A stretch of DNA of 64,000 bases. It comes from Nemertoderma westbladi. Its lineage: Eukaryota; Xenacoelomorpha; Nemertodermatida; Nemertodermatidae. Position 1 is the first letter of the stretch. Each line of letters begins with the position of its first letter. The notes below the pieces were generated by a model that was not told the origin of the DNA, did not search any database, and was given only the letters and a program-made list of their open reading frames with translations. The translations under genes were made by a program, and so were the position numbers. This document shows positions 11,333-22,300 of the stretch, piece by piece. The stretch is taken from positions 19,270 through 83,269 of the forward strand of contig JAUCBJ010008780.1 in NCBI GenBank assembly GCA_032718475.1, read 5' to 3'.

Positions 11333-12789
11333 GCCTAAAGATCTGGTGTCATTGTGTCCCTATATGAGTATATAGTAGATCGTTTGATCAAAGTTGATAG
11401 CAAGAAAAATTACAGTATTGGACGGACGATCACAATGGAAGCTGGAAATTTTCAGATCACATATTAATTGTTGATTGCAGTGTACACCAACGGTTAGTAA
11501 AAATTAAATTACAATTTTAAACATTGCCGTTTAAAATGGCCTAACTCTGAATTTAGAAAATCATGTAGAGTTCGGCCATTTTAAACGGCACTGTTTAAAA
11601 TGGCTTAAGGGGGGGGTACACCATTTTCGGTCAACTCTTCGATTTGTCACTCTCAGCGTTTCAAAATTGTTTGGTTTTGGCTAAAATTTGGCTTATAGGT
11701 GCCTAAGATGCTATTCTACATGACAGGTCAGAAAAAAAATTTTTTCCGCTATTTAATATTAGTTAATACTAGTTAACAATAAAAAAAACTTGGTTGCGCG
11801 TAAAACCCTAAGGCTTTTACAGTTTTGATTCTAATCACATGAAAGTTTTTTTATATGATAGATCAAAGATGGGGCAACATAACTATCAGGCGAAATTTTG
11901 TTAAAATAATTCTGCACCGCTAGGTGGCGCTGCAAATTTATGCAAATTTTTAGGTTTTTTATAAATAGCATTAAATTTTATTAACAAAAAATTTCGAAAA
12001 GTTGCCTGATACTTTTATGCAGGGTGGCTATCTAGACACCCACAGGAAGTTTCAGACTAATTACTCAAAAATTGTAGAAGTAGTAGGGTTTTGAAGTTGA
12101 CAATTTCATGAAAAAAATATTTGGAGATAATCGACCTTTTATTATACATAGTAATAGTAATTTCAATAGGATTCCCTAAATGGAAATTTACATAACTTAA
12201 AAACTAAAAGAGCTATTAAAATGCGGTTTTCAGATTTGGAAACACCATTCAATGGTGCATTGTAATAGACCATAAAAAAAATTTCGACATATTTTGGACC
12301 AAAATGGTGTAAAAATGTAAGATTCAAATGTATTATTCAATGACAAATGAAATTAAATTATTTAATTGTACTGGCTCGGAACATTGAAAATTTATATATT
12401 TCATTTTCAAAAATAGATCTAGTTGACAGCAAATTTTTTCAGCTTTCCATTGATATTTATAACTCATTTTTTTCAAAAAAATCACTTAGCACCTTTTTAA
12501 CGCCACCCGACGATTCCTAACTCAGTTGTTCGATTCAACCGCGTAATCTTTTTCCAACTTAAATGGAGCAAGTGACTGACTGACTTCTTGCTTATGTTTC
12601 ATGGACGCGGAGGCAACTACTGACTGGCTGATACAATACAGCAATAGGCCTAACTACACAAAATGCAGTATTATTGCCTAGTAACCGAATTATACCTACT
12701 ACAATACAATATTTTTAATAAAGCAGCATACAGTATATTTTATCTTTTTTATTTTTACAAAGTAACAATTTATTTTTTCTAGATTCAAG
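11333..12789. other. Non-coding stretch with one inverted repeat
   Basis: No convincing gene. A pair GCCGTTTAAAATGGCC near 11526 and GGCCATTTTAAACGGC near 11573 can form a hairpin, and a third copy of TTTAAAATGGC follows before TTAAGGGGGG near 11605, possibly another small TTAA-type element edge. The segment just before 12790 is pyrimidine-rich and ends TTTTTTCTAG, which resembles a 3' splice site seven bases upstream of the zinc-finger ATG. No LTR of the decayed BEL element could be recognised here. Confidence 0.45.
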
Positions 12790-13402
12790 ATGCCAATGTC
12801 CACAAATAAAGTCAACTGCCCCATCTGCGATAAAGAGATGCGGAGCAATAATTTACCCCGCCACATTAAAACTCATTTCGCGCAATATAGATGCGACTGC
12901 AGCTGGACCTGGTCCTCCAAAAAGAAGACTATGGTTGCCCTAGACCTATGGTTGCCCCCGACAAGAACTCCTATACCCAGTCCGACTATTACGAGTGCTC
13001 AGATCGCGAAACCATTTTCTGCATATCTCACACTGATCGGTATTAGTACCTTGCCGATCGAGCAAGATCCGCGCCATCAAGAGGGCGCTCCACAACTAAA
13101 CTATTATCGCGACTCAGACGAATTCATCGAAGAAACCCCAAGGAGACGAACATCAGGCGAACCAAACCCGCGGGTTTGGAATACGTGAATGGATCATCGA
13201 CCCAGTTCGAAGGAAAACTTCTGGGTTAAACTGGAAGAAGGATCATATGAAAGGCAAAGGCTTACCCAAATAGAGCCAACAGCTCAGCGGAACCCTAGCC
13301 AGGAGTTAAGCGCCAGTCTAGCGCAAGCTATATCACCCCACATCCAACCTACAATGGACATGCTTAGTAACTTACAGCTAAAGAAAGCAGCCCAGGTAAG
13401 GA
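12790..13402 (+). pseudogene. gag: Gag N-terminus of the decayed BEL/Pao element, with C2H2 zinc finger
   Basis: The frame opens at an ATG and immediately encodes a C-x2-C-x11-H-x3-H finger (CPICDKEMR..LPRHIKTH, residues 9-28). A TGA at 13186-13188 interrupts the frame, which continues past it (MDHRPSSKENFWVKLEEG) to the point where the 14-kb insertion begins. Removing the insertion and one copy of its CTAAT duplication keeps the same frame running from KKAAQVRTN into SNPSRQEQGKAQSG at 27558, which shows both halves are one gene. BEL Gag proteins usually carry CCHC knuckles near their C-terminus; an N-terminal C2H2 finger is less usual. A very similar finger occurs in the unrelated transposon gene at 36850-37608. 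Confidence 0.65.
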
Positions 13403-13407
13403 CTAAT
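13403..13407. repeat. Target-site duplication CTAAT, left copy
   Basis: CTAAT directly precedes the left LTR and is repeated at 27553-27557 directly after the right LTR. A 5-bp duplication fits BEL/Pao integration. It lies inside the gag frame of the host element. Confidence 0.9.
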
Positions 13408-14619
13408 TGTTCGCGCTTTTGAAGACCTTTAGCAGTTTAACCTGCCAAAATTTATATGTCTTTTAGTTAATTAAAACACCTTTAGCATACGACAATATTT
13501 TATGCTAATAAACAAAACATTAGCCGAAGTCAGCCCATGCGCGATCATTCACCCGATGGATCTACACCAGGGAGGCTGAATTCGGATGCTTAAATTATAT
13601 TATTGCAGTGTAAGGTTGCAGTGTGAACCTACTGTATTATTCGATAGATCGTTAATAATTAATCTCTGACAGATATTATTGGCTTTCGGGAAATATTAAC
13701 AGTTCCTTTAGGACGTGGCGCTCTATCTATTTAAACAGAACTAGGACTTATACTAAACGCAACGATACCGCTTATGATTAAAGTATAAGGCGTATTCTTT
13801 AGGAAATACTTTGTTACCAATCACAATCATGTACACTATTCTGCCGACCGTCAGTATATTTGACCACACATAAAGAGAGCAGCAATTGACTCATGTAGGG
13901 TCTGCTAAATAACATTAGATTCAATACACACCACATTAATATAAATCGCAATTGTTATGTATAGCCTGTCTCTCTAACCTGTAGTGTATCAAGAAAATTG
14001 GGAATTTTGGGTGATTTATCCGTATTCTTCAAAGAGCAATAATTCATCAACAAATAGATACAATTAACAACTGACGGTAAATAACAGTACAAACAATATG
14101 ATTAGTGCAGTTAAATTAAATGATTGAGACTCGTTAAGTTCGTTAGTTAAGTGAGTTAAGGTAACAGTTATACTTTCGGTAATTTAAGCAGTTTTACTAA
14201 AGTTCTTCCCAAAAGCCGGTGTTATGGCGAAAAATGGGAACACAACAACAGAATCATATAAAATCATATGACTACTTGACTATACGAGGATACCAACTAC
14301 CCTTATTCCCCGAAGCTCCCGTCCAACACAGAGGATGAGCATACAGATAGGAAATTCAGTTCAGTAGCTCTGGGATAGGTCAAAATCAACGCCCACTCAA
14401 ATTCTATTGGCCGATACGGACAGCAAGGCTAAGGCAACCTCCCTAAGCTGGTTGGCCGCCGATCGAACAGAACCCAGATACTCTCGTACAGCCCATCAGC
14501 CAATAAGCTGGTAGCTTGCACTATTTTACCTATAGCTCCCTTTTAGAGTATTCTAGCGACCGGGGGGGAACTGGCCAGCAAAGGCAAACGTATCAGTTAT
14601 CCCACAAAAGCTTTTACAC
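13408..14619 (-). repeat. 3' LTR of the 14-kb BEL/Pao element
   Basis: Identical to the right LTR except for a handful of changes that I could see (for example ACACCAGGG versus ACACCCGGG, TTAAGTTCG versus TTAAATTCG, CCGAAGCTC versus CCGAGGCTC, AAACGTATC versus AAACTTATC) and one 1-bp length difference. On the coding strand it starts TGTAAAAGC and ends GCGCGAACA. A TTTAAATAG motif near 13724-13732 is a weak TATA candidate. Confidence 0.95.
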
Positions 14620-14696
14620 CGCTCCCAGAAAATGGGATTTAAGTCTATAAAATATACAAAATCACAGTTTCTAAAATATAAAAATACTCTAAACAG

Positions 14697-16472
14697 TTAG
14701 TCTTTCTTGCGCGGATGGCGTTTACGCAGTTTTTTAAAGCTAGCAAGAGTCCTTTTCTCTTTGGGGCGAGCCACTTTACGAGGAGGGCTATAACTCCTGG
14801 GTGAAGGGTGCAATATGATTGCATCAGAAGGTATGGGATTACGATCGGTATATCCGCCGGTCGAAGTACCGGGTTGATTGACATCAACGTCCGGGGAGAG
14901 GGGTCTAACGGCTTTGAGAGCTCGTTTCAAGACAGCCGCTCTTACGGGTCCTGTACGAGTGGTCTGCACGAGGGCCGTGGGTGGACCATAGGTAGTTAGA
15001 AACTTCCTTGGTTTAATGGTTCTTTCCAACTCGCGTTCGCGGGCTCGATACTCGTAAGGCCGTCGATATACTTCCTGTAACTCGGGGTGTGAGTTGACAA
15101 ATAAGTCTCCATAGGCAGGGTCTTGACGGATAAAGTTTATTAAGTTGTAAGAATGGATGTCACTCGGATTAATGCTCCTGAGGAATTTGCGTACATATTT
15201 AGTTGAAATACATTCTCCAACGCGCTTCAATAGTTCATAACTTGATAGGCGTGATTTCTGCTCGACGGAGGCAAACAAATAAGGATGGAACGCATAAACT
15301 CCTTCGTAAGCGCGTCCAGGGTAATAGCGATGGCGTGAATCACAATGTAAATCAGCGTTCGCTTCCCAAGCTCTGATATAACGTAGTACAATCATTTCAT
15401 CTACGCTCTCTAAATCATGATTAAAGGGACAATCAAAGCTGGCGTGTCCTTTTAATTGACAATGATGGCATTGAGTCATAAATTGGGGGCAGACAGCAAA
15501 AATGTGCAAATTATTAAGCCGACAATATGCACAATAGATTTCCATCGACGGTTGCTCGTGGAAATAGGAACAGAGATCGTTGGTGTCCATAGACGTAATA
15601 TGGTCTCTCGATGCGCACAGCCGACAACGTTGTCTAGAAACATAATTGGCATGGCGATAATCATACGCAGTAAGACACTGTGGACCTTGATACCATTCCA
15701 ATATGTAGTCGCTATCGCTACTCCGAGACATGGGGGGCTGAATCTCTTCAGATTCTAAACATATGGGTTCGTCTTCCCCTTGTATAGTTGAGGTAGGCGT
15801 GGCTGTCTCCTCAAGTGGACCTATCGTCTGAATTTCCACGACAGAATAACCTGTGGGGATCCGAGGTCTTTGGATAACCGAGGAGTGCAGGTTTATTATA
15901 CAAATGTCTTTGAAAATAGCGAATCCAGCGCTATCTAACTTCTCCGCAGCCGAGTCTCTTAAGCTGAGCTTGGTCAAAGCGCGGTCTTTGAATTGGCTAT
16001 CCACGTTGCGAAACGGGGTTAAAAACCGTCGGAAACATTCAAAGCAGATGAATTTATTATGTTCATCTAGCTTAGCGAGTTTGGTCCCAAGGATTAATGG
16101 ATGGGCGCGTATAATGCGACTGCACACATCGGCTAGCCAACCGGAAAGTGCGGTGTTTTCGAAGATCGTGTAGATAGCTAAGGAGGGACGGAGTGGAACA
16201 CTCATGAAGCTATACACGGCGCCAGGTGCGGTCAACGGTCCGTCAAAGTATAATCGAGAATAATGGTCTCCGTATACTTGTTGATAGTTGATGGGATTTC
16301 CGACCTTGAAATTCCATCCGTATTCCTGAAAAGCAAGATGTCCGATGGAAGTTCGTTGCACCTTTGTAATGTTGCTAGACGCATTAGCATACATGGTGCG
16401 AAAGAAACCTCGGCTTTCTGCCCAGGGAACAATCAGCTGAGTATCCACGAAAGGGTATGGAATGTTCTCCAT
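14697..16472 (-). CDS. Accessory ORF B: 591-aa zinc-knuckle protein of a BEL/Pao element, unrecognised
   Basis: An uninterrupted ATG-to-TAG frame of 591 codons between accessory ORF A and the 3' LTR, on the element's coding strand. I do not recognise the N-terminal half (MENIPYPFVDTQLIVPWAES..). It has an early CxxC (FICFECF, about residue 140). The middle has three Cys clusters in a row: CRLC (near 283), CAYCRLNNLHIFAVC (near 313, C-x2-C-x5-H-x4-C) and CHHCQLKGHASFDC (near 333), which is a perfect C-x2-C-x4-H-x4-C knuckle. The C-terminus is rich in Pro/Ser and then Lys/Arg (KKLRKRHPRKK), resembling a nuclear or nucleic-acid-binding tail. Knuckles of this type bind single-stranded nucleic acid in retroelement Gags, so a nucleocapsid-like role is possible but unproven. 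A C-terminal remnant at 5511-5671 in the other family copy shows it is a family feature. I see no membrane segment. Confidence 0.7.
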   Translation of the reverse strand: MENIPYPFVDTQLIVPWAESRGFFRTMYANASSNITKVQRTSIGHLAFQEYGWNFKVGNPINYQQVYGDHYSRLYFDGPLTAPGAVYSFMSVPLRPSLAIYTIFENTALSGWLADVCSRIIRAHPLILGTKLAKLDEHNKFICFECFRRFLTPFRNVDSQFKDRALTKLSLRDSAAEKLDSAGFAIFKDICIINLHSSVIQRPRIPTGYSVVEIQTIGPLEETATPTSTIQGEDEPICLESEEIQPPMSRSSDSDYILEWYQGPQCLTAYDYRHANYVSRQRCRLCASRDHITSMDTNDLCSYFHEQPSMEIYCAYCRLNNLHIFAVCPQFMTQCHHCQLKGHASFDCPFNHDLESVDEMIVLRYIRAWEANADLHCDSRHRYYPGRAYEGVYAFHPYLFASVEQKSRLSSYELLKRVGECISTKYVRKFLRSINPSDIHSYNLINFIRQDPAYGDLFVNSHPELQEVYRRPYEYRARERELERTIKPRKFLTTYGPPTALVQTTRTGPVRAAVLKRALKAVRPLSPDVDVNQPGTSTGGYTDRNPIPSDAIILHPSPRSYSPPRKVARPKEKRTLASFKKLRKRHPRKKD

Positions 16473-16726
16473 ATTCCTGTTGCACGCCTAACATGTTTTC
16501 CGCCATCGATGGGAGAGGGCAAGGAAAACCTATGACACATTCAACAAGGTTTAAAATACGATCTCAGTAGGAGGATTATGTCATTCGAAGATTATCTCCA
16601 AATTAATTTATCCCCAATTATTAAGGGAGGTGAACAACCAGATTTATGACACACAATGGTACCAGTTGTTCACAGACTAGCCGCGTATCCTTTTAGTCCT
16701 TGTATCGGGTTGTGGACCTAAGGAAA

Positions 16727-16999
16727 TTATCGGTGGTTGATTATGTAATCAACGACAAAGAGATGGGCGTTGATATTATAAATACCAACACAATGGTATA
16801 TGGACAGGAGGTGCGGACACGAATATAGGCATCCAGATAAACAGTAAAGGGTGGGGAGATTTATTAGGAAGCGGTATGATTCATACCACGATACCACTAT
16901 GATTGGTCGATCGATGAAGGGAGTAAAGAGGAGGAAGGAGATATGGTAGTATCCATAAGACACCACAATGGACATGTTTTCCGTTACCTCATCATTCAT
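16727..16999 (-). CDS. Small hydrophobic ORF between accessory ORFs, doubtful
   Basis: An ATG-initiated 90-codon frame (MNDEVTENMSIVVSYGYYH..) on the coding strand of the 14-kb element. It is rich in Ile, Leu, Tyr and Phe, and a stretch around residues 9-36 could cross a membrane. There is no counterpart in the other family copy, which is deleted or diverged here. It may be a chance frame or the end of a longer protein; I cannot decide. Confidence 0.25.
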   Translation of the reverse strand: MNDEVTENMSIVVSYGYYHISFLLFTPFIDRPIIVVSWYESYRFLINLPTLYCLSGCLYSCPHLLSIYHCVGIYNINAHLFVVDYIINHR

Positions 17000-17138
17000 T
17001 CTTATCTGCTTACTGTGACACTGATCACAATAATTACAGGAAAACGATGAAGGAAGAGAAAGTTACAGCCTCCCGAAGGAGACCGCCCGCGAGCACCCGT
17101 GCCCCGGGGAAAACTATTCACATTATGGACCCTAGACA

Positions 17139-17768
17139 TCAACTCATGTCTCTTCTCCAGTGGTTCCCTTCTATTAGTTCAAAGCTATCTGAGACAACAG
17201 ATAGTGGACGATCTGCGGTAAGATACATCATGGTGAAATAGAGTCGTTTGAGTTCTACCATGGGATCGTGATGTATACCTTGAGGATATCGAGTCTCTAG
17301 GTTCTGTTGACTGGCAATATTGAGATAGGTTTCTCTCAAAAATTCCAAGTAGTCGTTGAAGTTAATACGCTTATCGGGTTCTTCAACGTTTTCTCTGTCG
17401 AGTAGGTTGCGAATAGAGTTCTCGTGTTCTATTCTCGGTTTATCATTACGATTCCGCTGGGCATGATATTTAAATAAAACCATTTCCCTTTCGGTGTCTA
17501 CATCATCAGTATCATGTAAATCGGTAGGATGGCCGGTAGTTAAGAAGTCCATATACGTACCATTACGATTCGTATAGCGAGCGGTGAATTTTCTATAGTC
17601 CGATTCACGCGTAAGTTGTTCCTGGGACATCGGCGGTTCGATATAACGACCATCGTCCTCCGTAATAGTCGGATCGGCTTCACCGCGTATCAAGCTATCC
17701 ACAAACGCTTGTAAAGGTAGAGTATATCGCTCTCTAATACCAAGGTCATCTTCTATCAATTCCGTCAT
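17139..17768 (-). CDS. Accessory ORF A: 209-aa protein of a BEL/Pao element, C-terminally truncated
   Basis: Starts at an ATG (MTELIEDDLGIRERY) and shares most of its length with the broken copy at 4184-4973, which shows purifying similarity at protein level between two diverged copies. It is acidic in the N-terminal third, then highly charged and helix-like (REMVLFKYHAQRNRND, DYLEFLRETYLNI). The last 11 residues (after SDSFELIEG) do not match the other copy, whose homology continues for well over 70 codons, so a deletion or rearrangement at about 17170 has replaced the C-terminus. No known domain, signal peptide or metal-binding cluster was seen. An AGCAG directly upstream is conserved in both copies and may be a splice acceptor. 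Confidence 0.6.
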   Translation of the reverse strand: MTELIEDDLGIRERYTLPLQAFVDSLIRGEADPTITEDDGRYIEPPMSQEQLTRESDYRKFTARYTNRNGTYMDFLTTGHPTDLHDTDDVDTEREMVLFKYHAQRNRNDKPRIEHENSIRNLLDRENVEEPDKRINFNDYLEFLRETYLNIASQQNLETRYPQGIHHDPMVELKRLYFTMMYLTADRPLSVVSDSFELIEGNHWRRDMS

Positions 17769-19387
17769 ATCTGCTATCTGAGTTTATTAATATCAATATG
17801 AGTTAATATTTTAGGCAAGCGGGCGTCGCTGCCTACTAGGCTTTGCCCCCGGACAGTGGGTTTCTCAGCGCCGATGTACCGTTGTCGCAGTGTTTACGCC
17901 AACATGTAGCAACAGCACGACAACGATAACCGGCACAAGTCCCACCACTGTCCGTCCCAAAGGCTTGAATCCACTTGAGGTTATCTCGGTAGAGTTAGGG
18001 CTACTTTACAATTGCGATTAGCTACTGTAAACACACTTTAGTAGTAACATTCACCTATAAACGCACAAATTCCATACAATCATTACTTACTGCACACATG
18101 CATGCCATTTGTCCGTTAGTCAGTGTCTTCCAGAATGTCACGTTATTACTGTGTATCCTTGGATACTAATAGTGCGCTATGTATACTCTTATGTTACGCA
18201 ATGGGGCAAGCTTTTTATTGTTCCTTTAACTTGCTTCTAATTCTAGCATGGGTGTTGCCATGGTGACATTATGGAAAACTAGCGGTAGAATTAGGGTAAT
18301 TCTCATGCATACAGATCTGGGATGTTATTTTAGTAATTCTTTAATTGTCAATATCCTCTTTATGCATGATTTTATAAATTTTATCGGCTATTGACTGTAT
18401 GTTGGAGATTCTCGCACTCTAGTACACTCAATATAAATCTCCGCTCCCATGATCTATTAATTACTGGAATTTTGGGAATGTTATAAATTGCACAAAATGA
18501 CAATTTATGAAATTCATTTGAATATGAATTTAAATTTATTCCCGTGAATTTTATTATTTGATGTTAAATTGACACAAATTTTATTCCAGAGCATATCTGG
18601 GGACTTAGGATCCTTAATTCTATAAAATAGTCCTTCTAAGAATATCGGTAAATACTGCGATATCTTAATTGACTAGAAATTTTAAAGGATCAGGATTTTA
18701 CAGATTTTAATAAATATTAAATTAATATTTAGGATGAGCACCGATTTATTCCAGAACTTGTCTGGGGACGTTAACCACTGATTCTAGAATTTGTCTTTCA
18801 AGTATATCGGTGGGTGCCACGATATCTTAATCGACTAGAATTACAGATGGTCAAAAAGTTTAACAGATTTATTTGCGATTTACGCTACTGTTAGAGGGAC
18901 ATCACGCTACTATATGTATTATTTGTTATAAGGTAGAAGAGCAATATCGCACGAAGCAATGTCAGTGTGAAGAGGCAAGTCGTTTCCAAGGTCTACCCAG
19001 AGCTTGGTTTAGCCGAGACACGAGGATCTGAACTTTGCATTCCCAATACTCTGCCTACCAATAATACTTGAATATAGTAGTGGCTTTATTGTACTTTAAG
19101 AAGTACGGACATTTCATCTTACTGTAGTCACGTATTTATAATATGATACGGACAGTAAGGGAAGAGAAAAATAATTATTTCTTGCCGTCGCACTAAATAT
19201 ATTGTAAGTAATTAAATACGTAATAAACACTAATATATTGCACTAATTTACTAAATATTCTAAAATAACATTCTACTAAATAAAATTAAAGAAAACGATT
19301 ATAATAAAATTACATAATAATACATACATAAATATAAAATAAAAACAAATATAAAATGATATAGTCACACGCCCACTCCACATGCTA
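17769..19387. other. Spacer between Gag-PR ORF and accessory ORFs
   Basis: Inverted counterpart of 2553-4183, recognisably the same sequence with scattered substitutions and small indels. The 164-bp duplication is present at about 18570-18845. No supported ORF. Because the two copies are inverted relative to each other and about 13.5 kb apart, this DNA could pair intramolecularly. Confidence 0.65.
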
Positions 19388-22300
19388 TCACGTTATGGAG
19401 TCCCTAGATATTTGTCGGATTAGGGAAGTAGTCGTAGGAAGAGTATCTTGCCTTCCATAGTTTTCGGACAGTTTTCGGTCTCTTTCCAGTAAACATAAAC
19501 GACTAGCTGGGCGATTGAGTTGTTGTGTTACTTTCTCCGCTCCCTTGGCCTGTCTAATTTCTGCCGTGGTAAGATGAGGAGGCCATTCTTCTTCTTCTTT
19601 ACTTAAGGAGTCGGATCCACCTAACCAGCCTGGAGTATCTATCAGTTCTTGAGGAGTTGCTCCTCTGGAAGCGATGTCGGCTGGATTAATCGTCCCAAGG
19701 CAATGTCTCCATTGATCTACATTGGAGTTAATATCGTCATTATCTGAGGAGTATGGTGTTCCCTCAGTTGGATCGTCCACATCACTGCTCTCCACTTCCC
19801 ATTCCTTTACTTGGTATACCTGTTGTTGAGGTAATCTCTCTTTGAGAGTTCTACGGGAAGGGCCAGTGAAGTACCAACCTACTCTAGTTCTTACCGCATA
19901 AGTTTGTAATGGCTGTGGTTGAGCAGGCCGTTTCTCTAATGTTTCGAGCGCCTCGTGCGCGTTTTGGCCGATGAGTATTTGCACTCCAGGATAATCTGTC
20001 TGGAATCGAGGTATCTTAAGATGTTGGATGCTCTCATCTTCGTCCCAATTATAAAGGTCTGCTTGAGTAGTAGCAAAGTTCTTTATAGCCACCATTTTTA
20101 CTGACCTTATACCTTGTGTTCCTAACTTATCCTGGGGGGTGGACAACACACCTACATAGTAATCTGCCGTTAGGGTAGATTTCCAAACCTGCATAATTCC
20201 TGACATATTCAATTTAGTCCGGAACTTGGGTTGTCCAGCAAAGATATCTTCGGCTAGTTCTTGATCGATGAATGTTCCTGTGCTGCCGGAGTCAAGTAGG
20301 GCGTTCACTATGTAACTCTTGTTGAGACCATGAACTCGAACTTGCACTACAGGAAATTCTCTTATTCCTATGTTGGAAGTTGGAACTTTCCAAGATGGTT
20401 GTTTGTCAAAAGGAGTTGGAGTAAACTCGTCAGTGTCCTTTTCATCCGTAAGTGCTCGATACACTGTGGTATTTATTAGATAACAGGATTCGTTGGCATC
20501 GGAGAATTCGTCTGTATAGAATCCTTCCCACTCAGAACCTTGGTCAGTGTCGTTCACATCACTGAATTGGACATGTAGTTCGGGCTCACTTACCTGACTC
20601 GGGTTGTCTCGTTCGAACTCACTGTGTAACAAGATGTGATGTTTCGCGCCACACTTTGCACACTTTACGTCGGAGTAACAGGTTCGCCGTTGGTGTCCTG
20701 ATCTGAGGCAATTATAGCATAACCGCTTATTCCACAGGACTGTACGTCTGTCTACAGGTGATTTCTTTAGAAATTCAGCACACGCACTCAAACGGTGGGG
20801 CCCGTCGCACAGCGCACATTTTGGTTTGATGTTACTCACCTTAACTTGGTTAACGTTCTGCACTCTCGTTCTTTCTTCGGGCTTTCTTCCGTGAATTCTC
20901 TTAGGAGACGTAGGAGGAGTTGTTGTTACCTGTTCTCTCCTGTCACTGGTTCGAGACTTGTATTTACTTATGTCTTTATAGGTCTTGTTGTCATAGTAAG
21001 ATTTTGCTGTGTCTTTCCCGCTGTCCTCTTCTTGAGAAGCTTGGCTTTCGCCGTCGTCAGTATAACACACTGGTATTATCCTTCTCCTAGAAACGGGTTT
21101 CTCACTTACCTTATTTTCCGATGTTTTCTCTCTGGACTGCCTTATGAGTTGTAATTTTACTTCACTATCTAAGAAGGACATGAGATCAGCCATGGTAGGA
21201 CTTCGTCGTTGTTGTTCATTCATGTACAACACTTTCTTGTCCCAGCGCGTACATACTCCACCCTTTGGTAAAGTAGAGACTACGGCTCCAATGACCATGG
21301 AACTCTGATATTCATGCGACTTACCTAACCAGTCCAGTTGTCTACAGATCTCTTGAATTTCATCGGAAAACTCTATAATCCCGCTACTAAGGAAGTGTCG
21401 GGGGGCTACTAATTTTGCATACAAATACTTAGCTATGTTATCCTTGTTACCATACCTGATGTTTAGTGTATCCCAAACTTGTCTTAATCCATCTGGATGT
21501 CCAATAAACTTTAACGCCATTAACTTGGGAGGTCCTTCCAAGCACTTGATGAGGAATCTAAGTTTCTCTCCGTTAGATAGTACAGAGTTCTGTATGCTAT
21601 CTTTGTAATATTCGTTGAAAGGTAACCATTTCATCTCATCTCCATTGAATTTGACGATCTCTCCCACTTTGACCGCTTGGCGGGCTTCTGTTCTAGCCAT
21701 CTGACGCGTAAAGCTTTCTTGGGCCATCGTGTTATTTAATATCGAATTATCGGTATATAAATTTCTCGGATCATTATCAAGTCTATAGGGAATATCATTA
21801 ATAACAGGTCTATAATCACCCTTAATAGGGTTTGCTATAGGAGTTTCAACTTCACTAGCAGTGTAGATGCGTTTAGGCTCCACACCTTGCGCATGTAGTA
21901 CTTCAGACCTAACAGGTTGACACAAAGTTACAGGGGGTATTGGTATGCCCTTTTGTATATTGACTAATTTGTCGCGTTCTAGCGCGATACTTTGCTGCAC
22001 TTCTTGCAACTCTGCTCTACTTTCCCTCACTGTTCCCTTATGTTGGTGGACAGTCTCCTGCATCTGTCCCAGCAGGAGATTCATCCCACGCCGTCCCTCT
22101 TCCACCCACTCAACCGCCGAAGCGGGAGTCGCCAACATAGTAGCGGGCTGACGCGGGACGACGGGAGACAAATTTTTAATTTCTCTCTCTGCTATCTGGA
22201 CAGGGATATTCTCTTGGACTGTTCCACCGGGTACAGGCAGTGTAGTACTATGTAAAGGGAATTTTGAGTTAAGCTCTGGAAGTACAGGGGTCTCTAACAC

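Noticed and set aside
16727-17768. Envelope glycoprotein for the BEL/Pao element
   Set aside because: Accessory ORF A lacks a signal peptide, a membrane anchor and a Cys-rich ectodomain. The small hydrophobic ORF is too short and not conserved.
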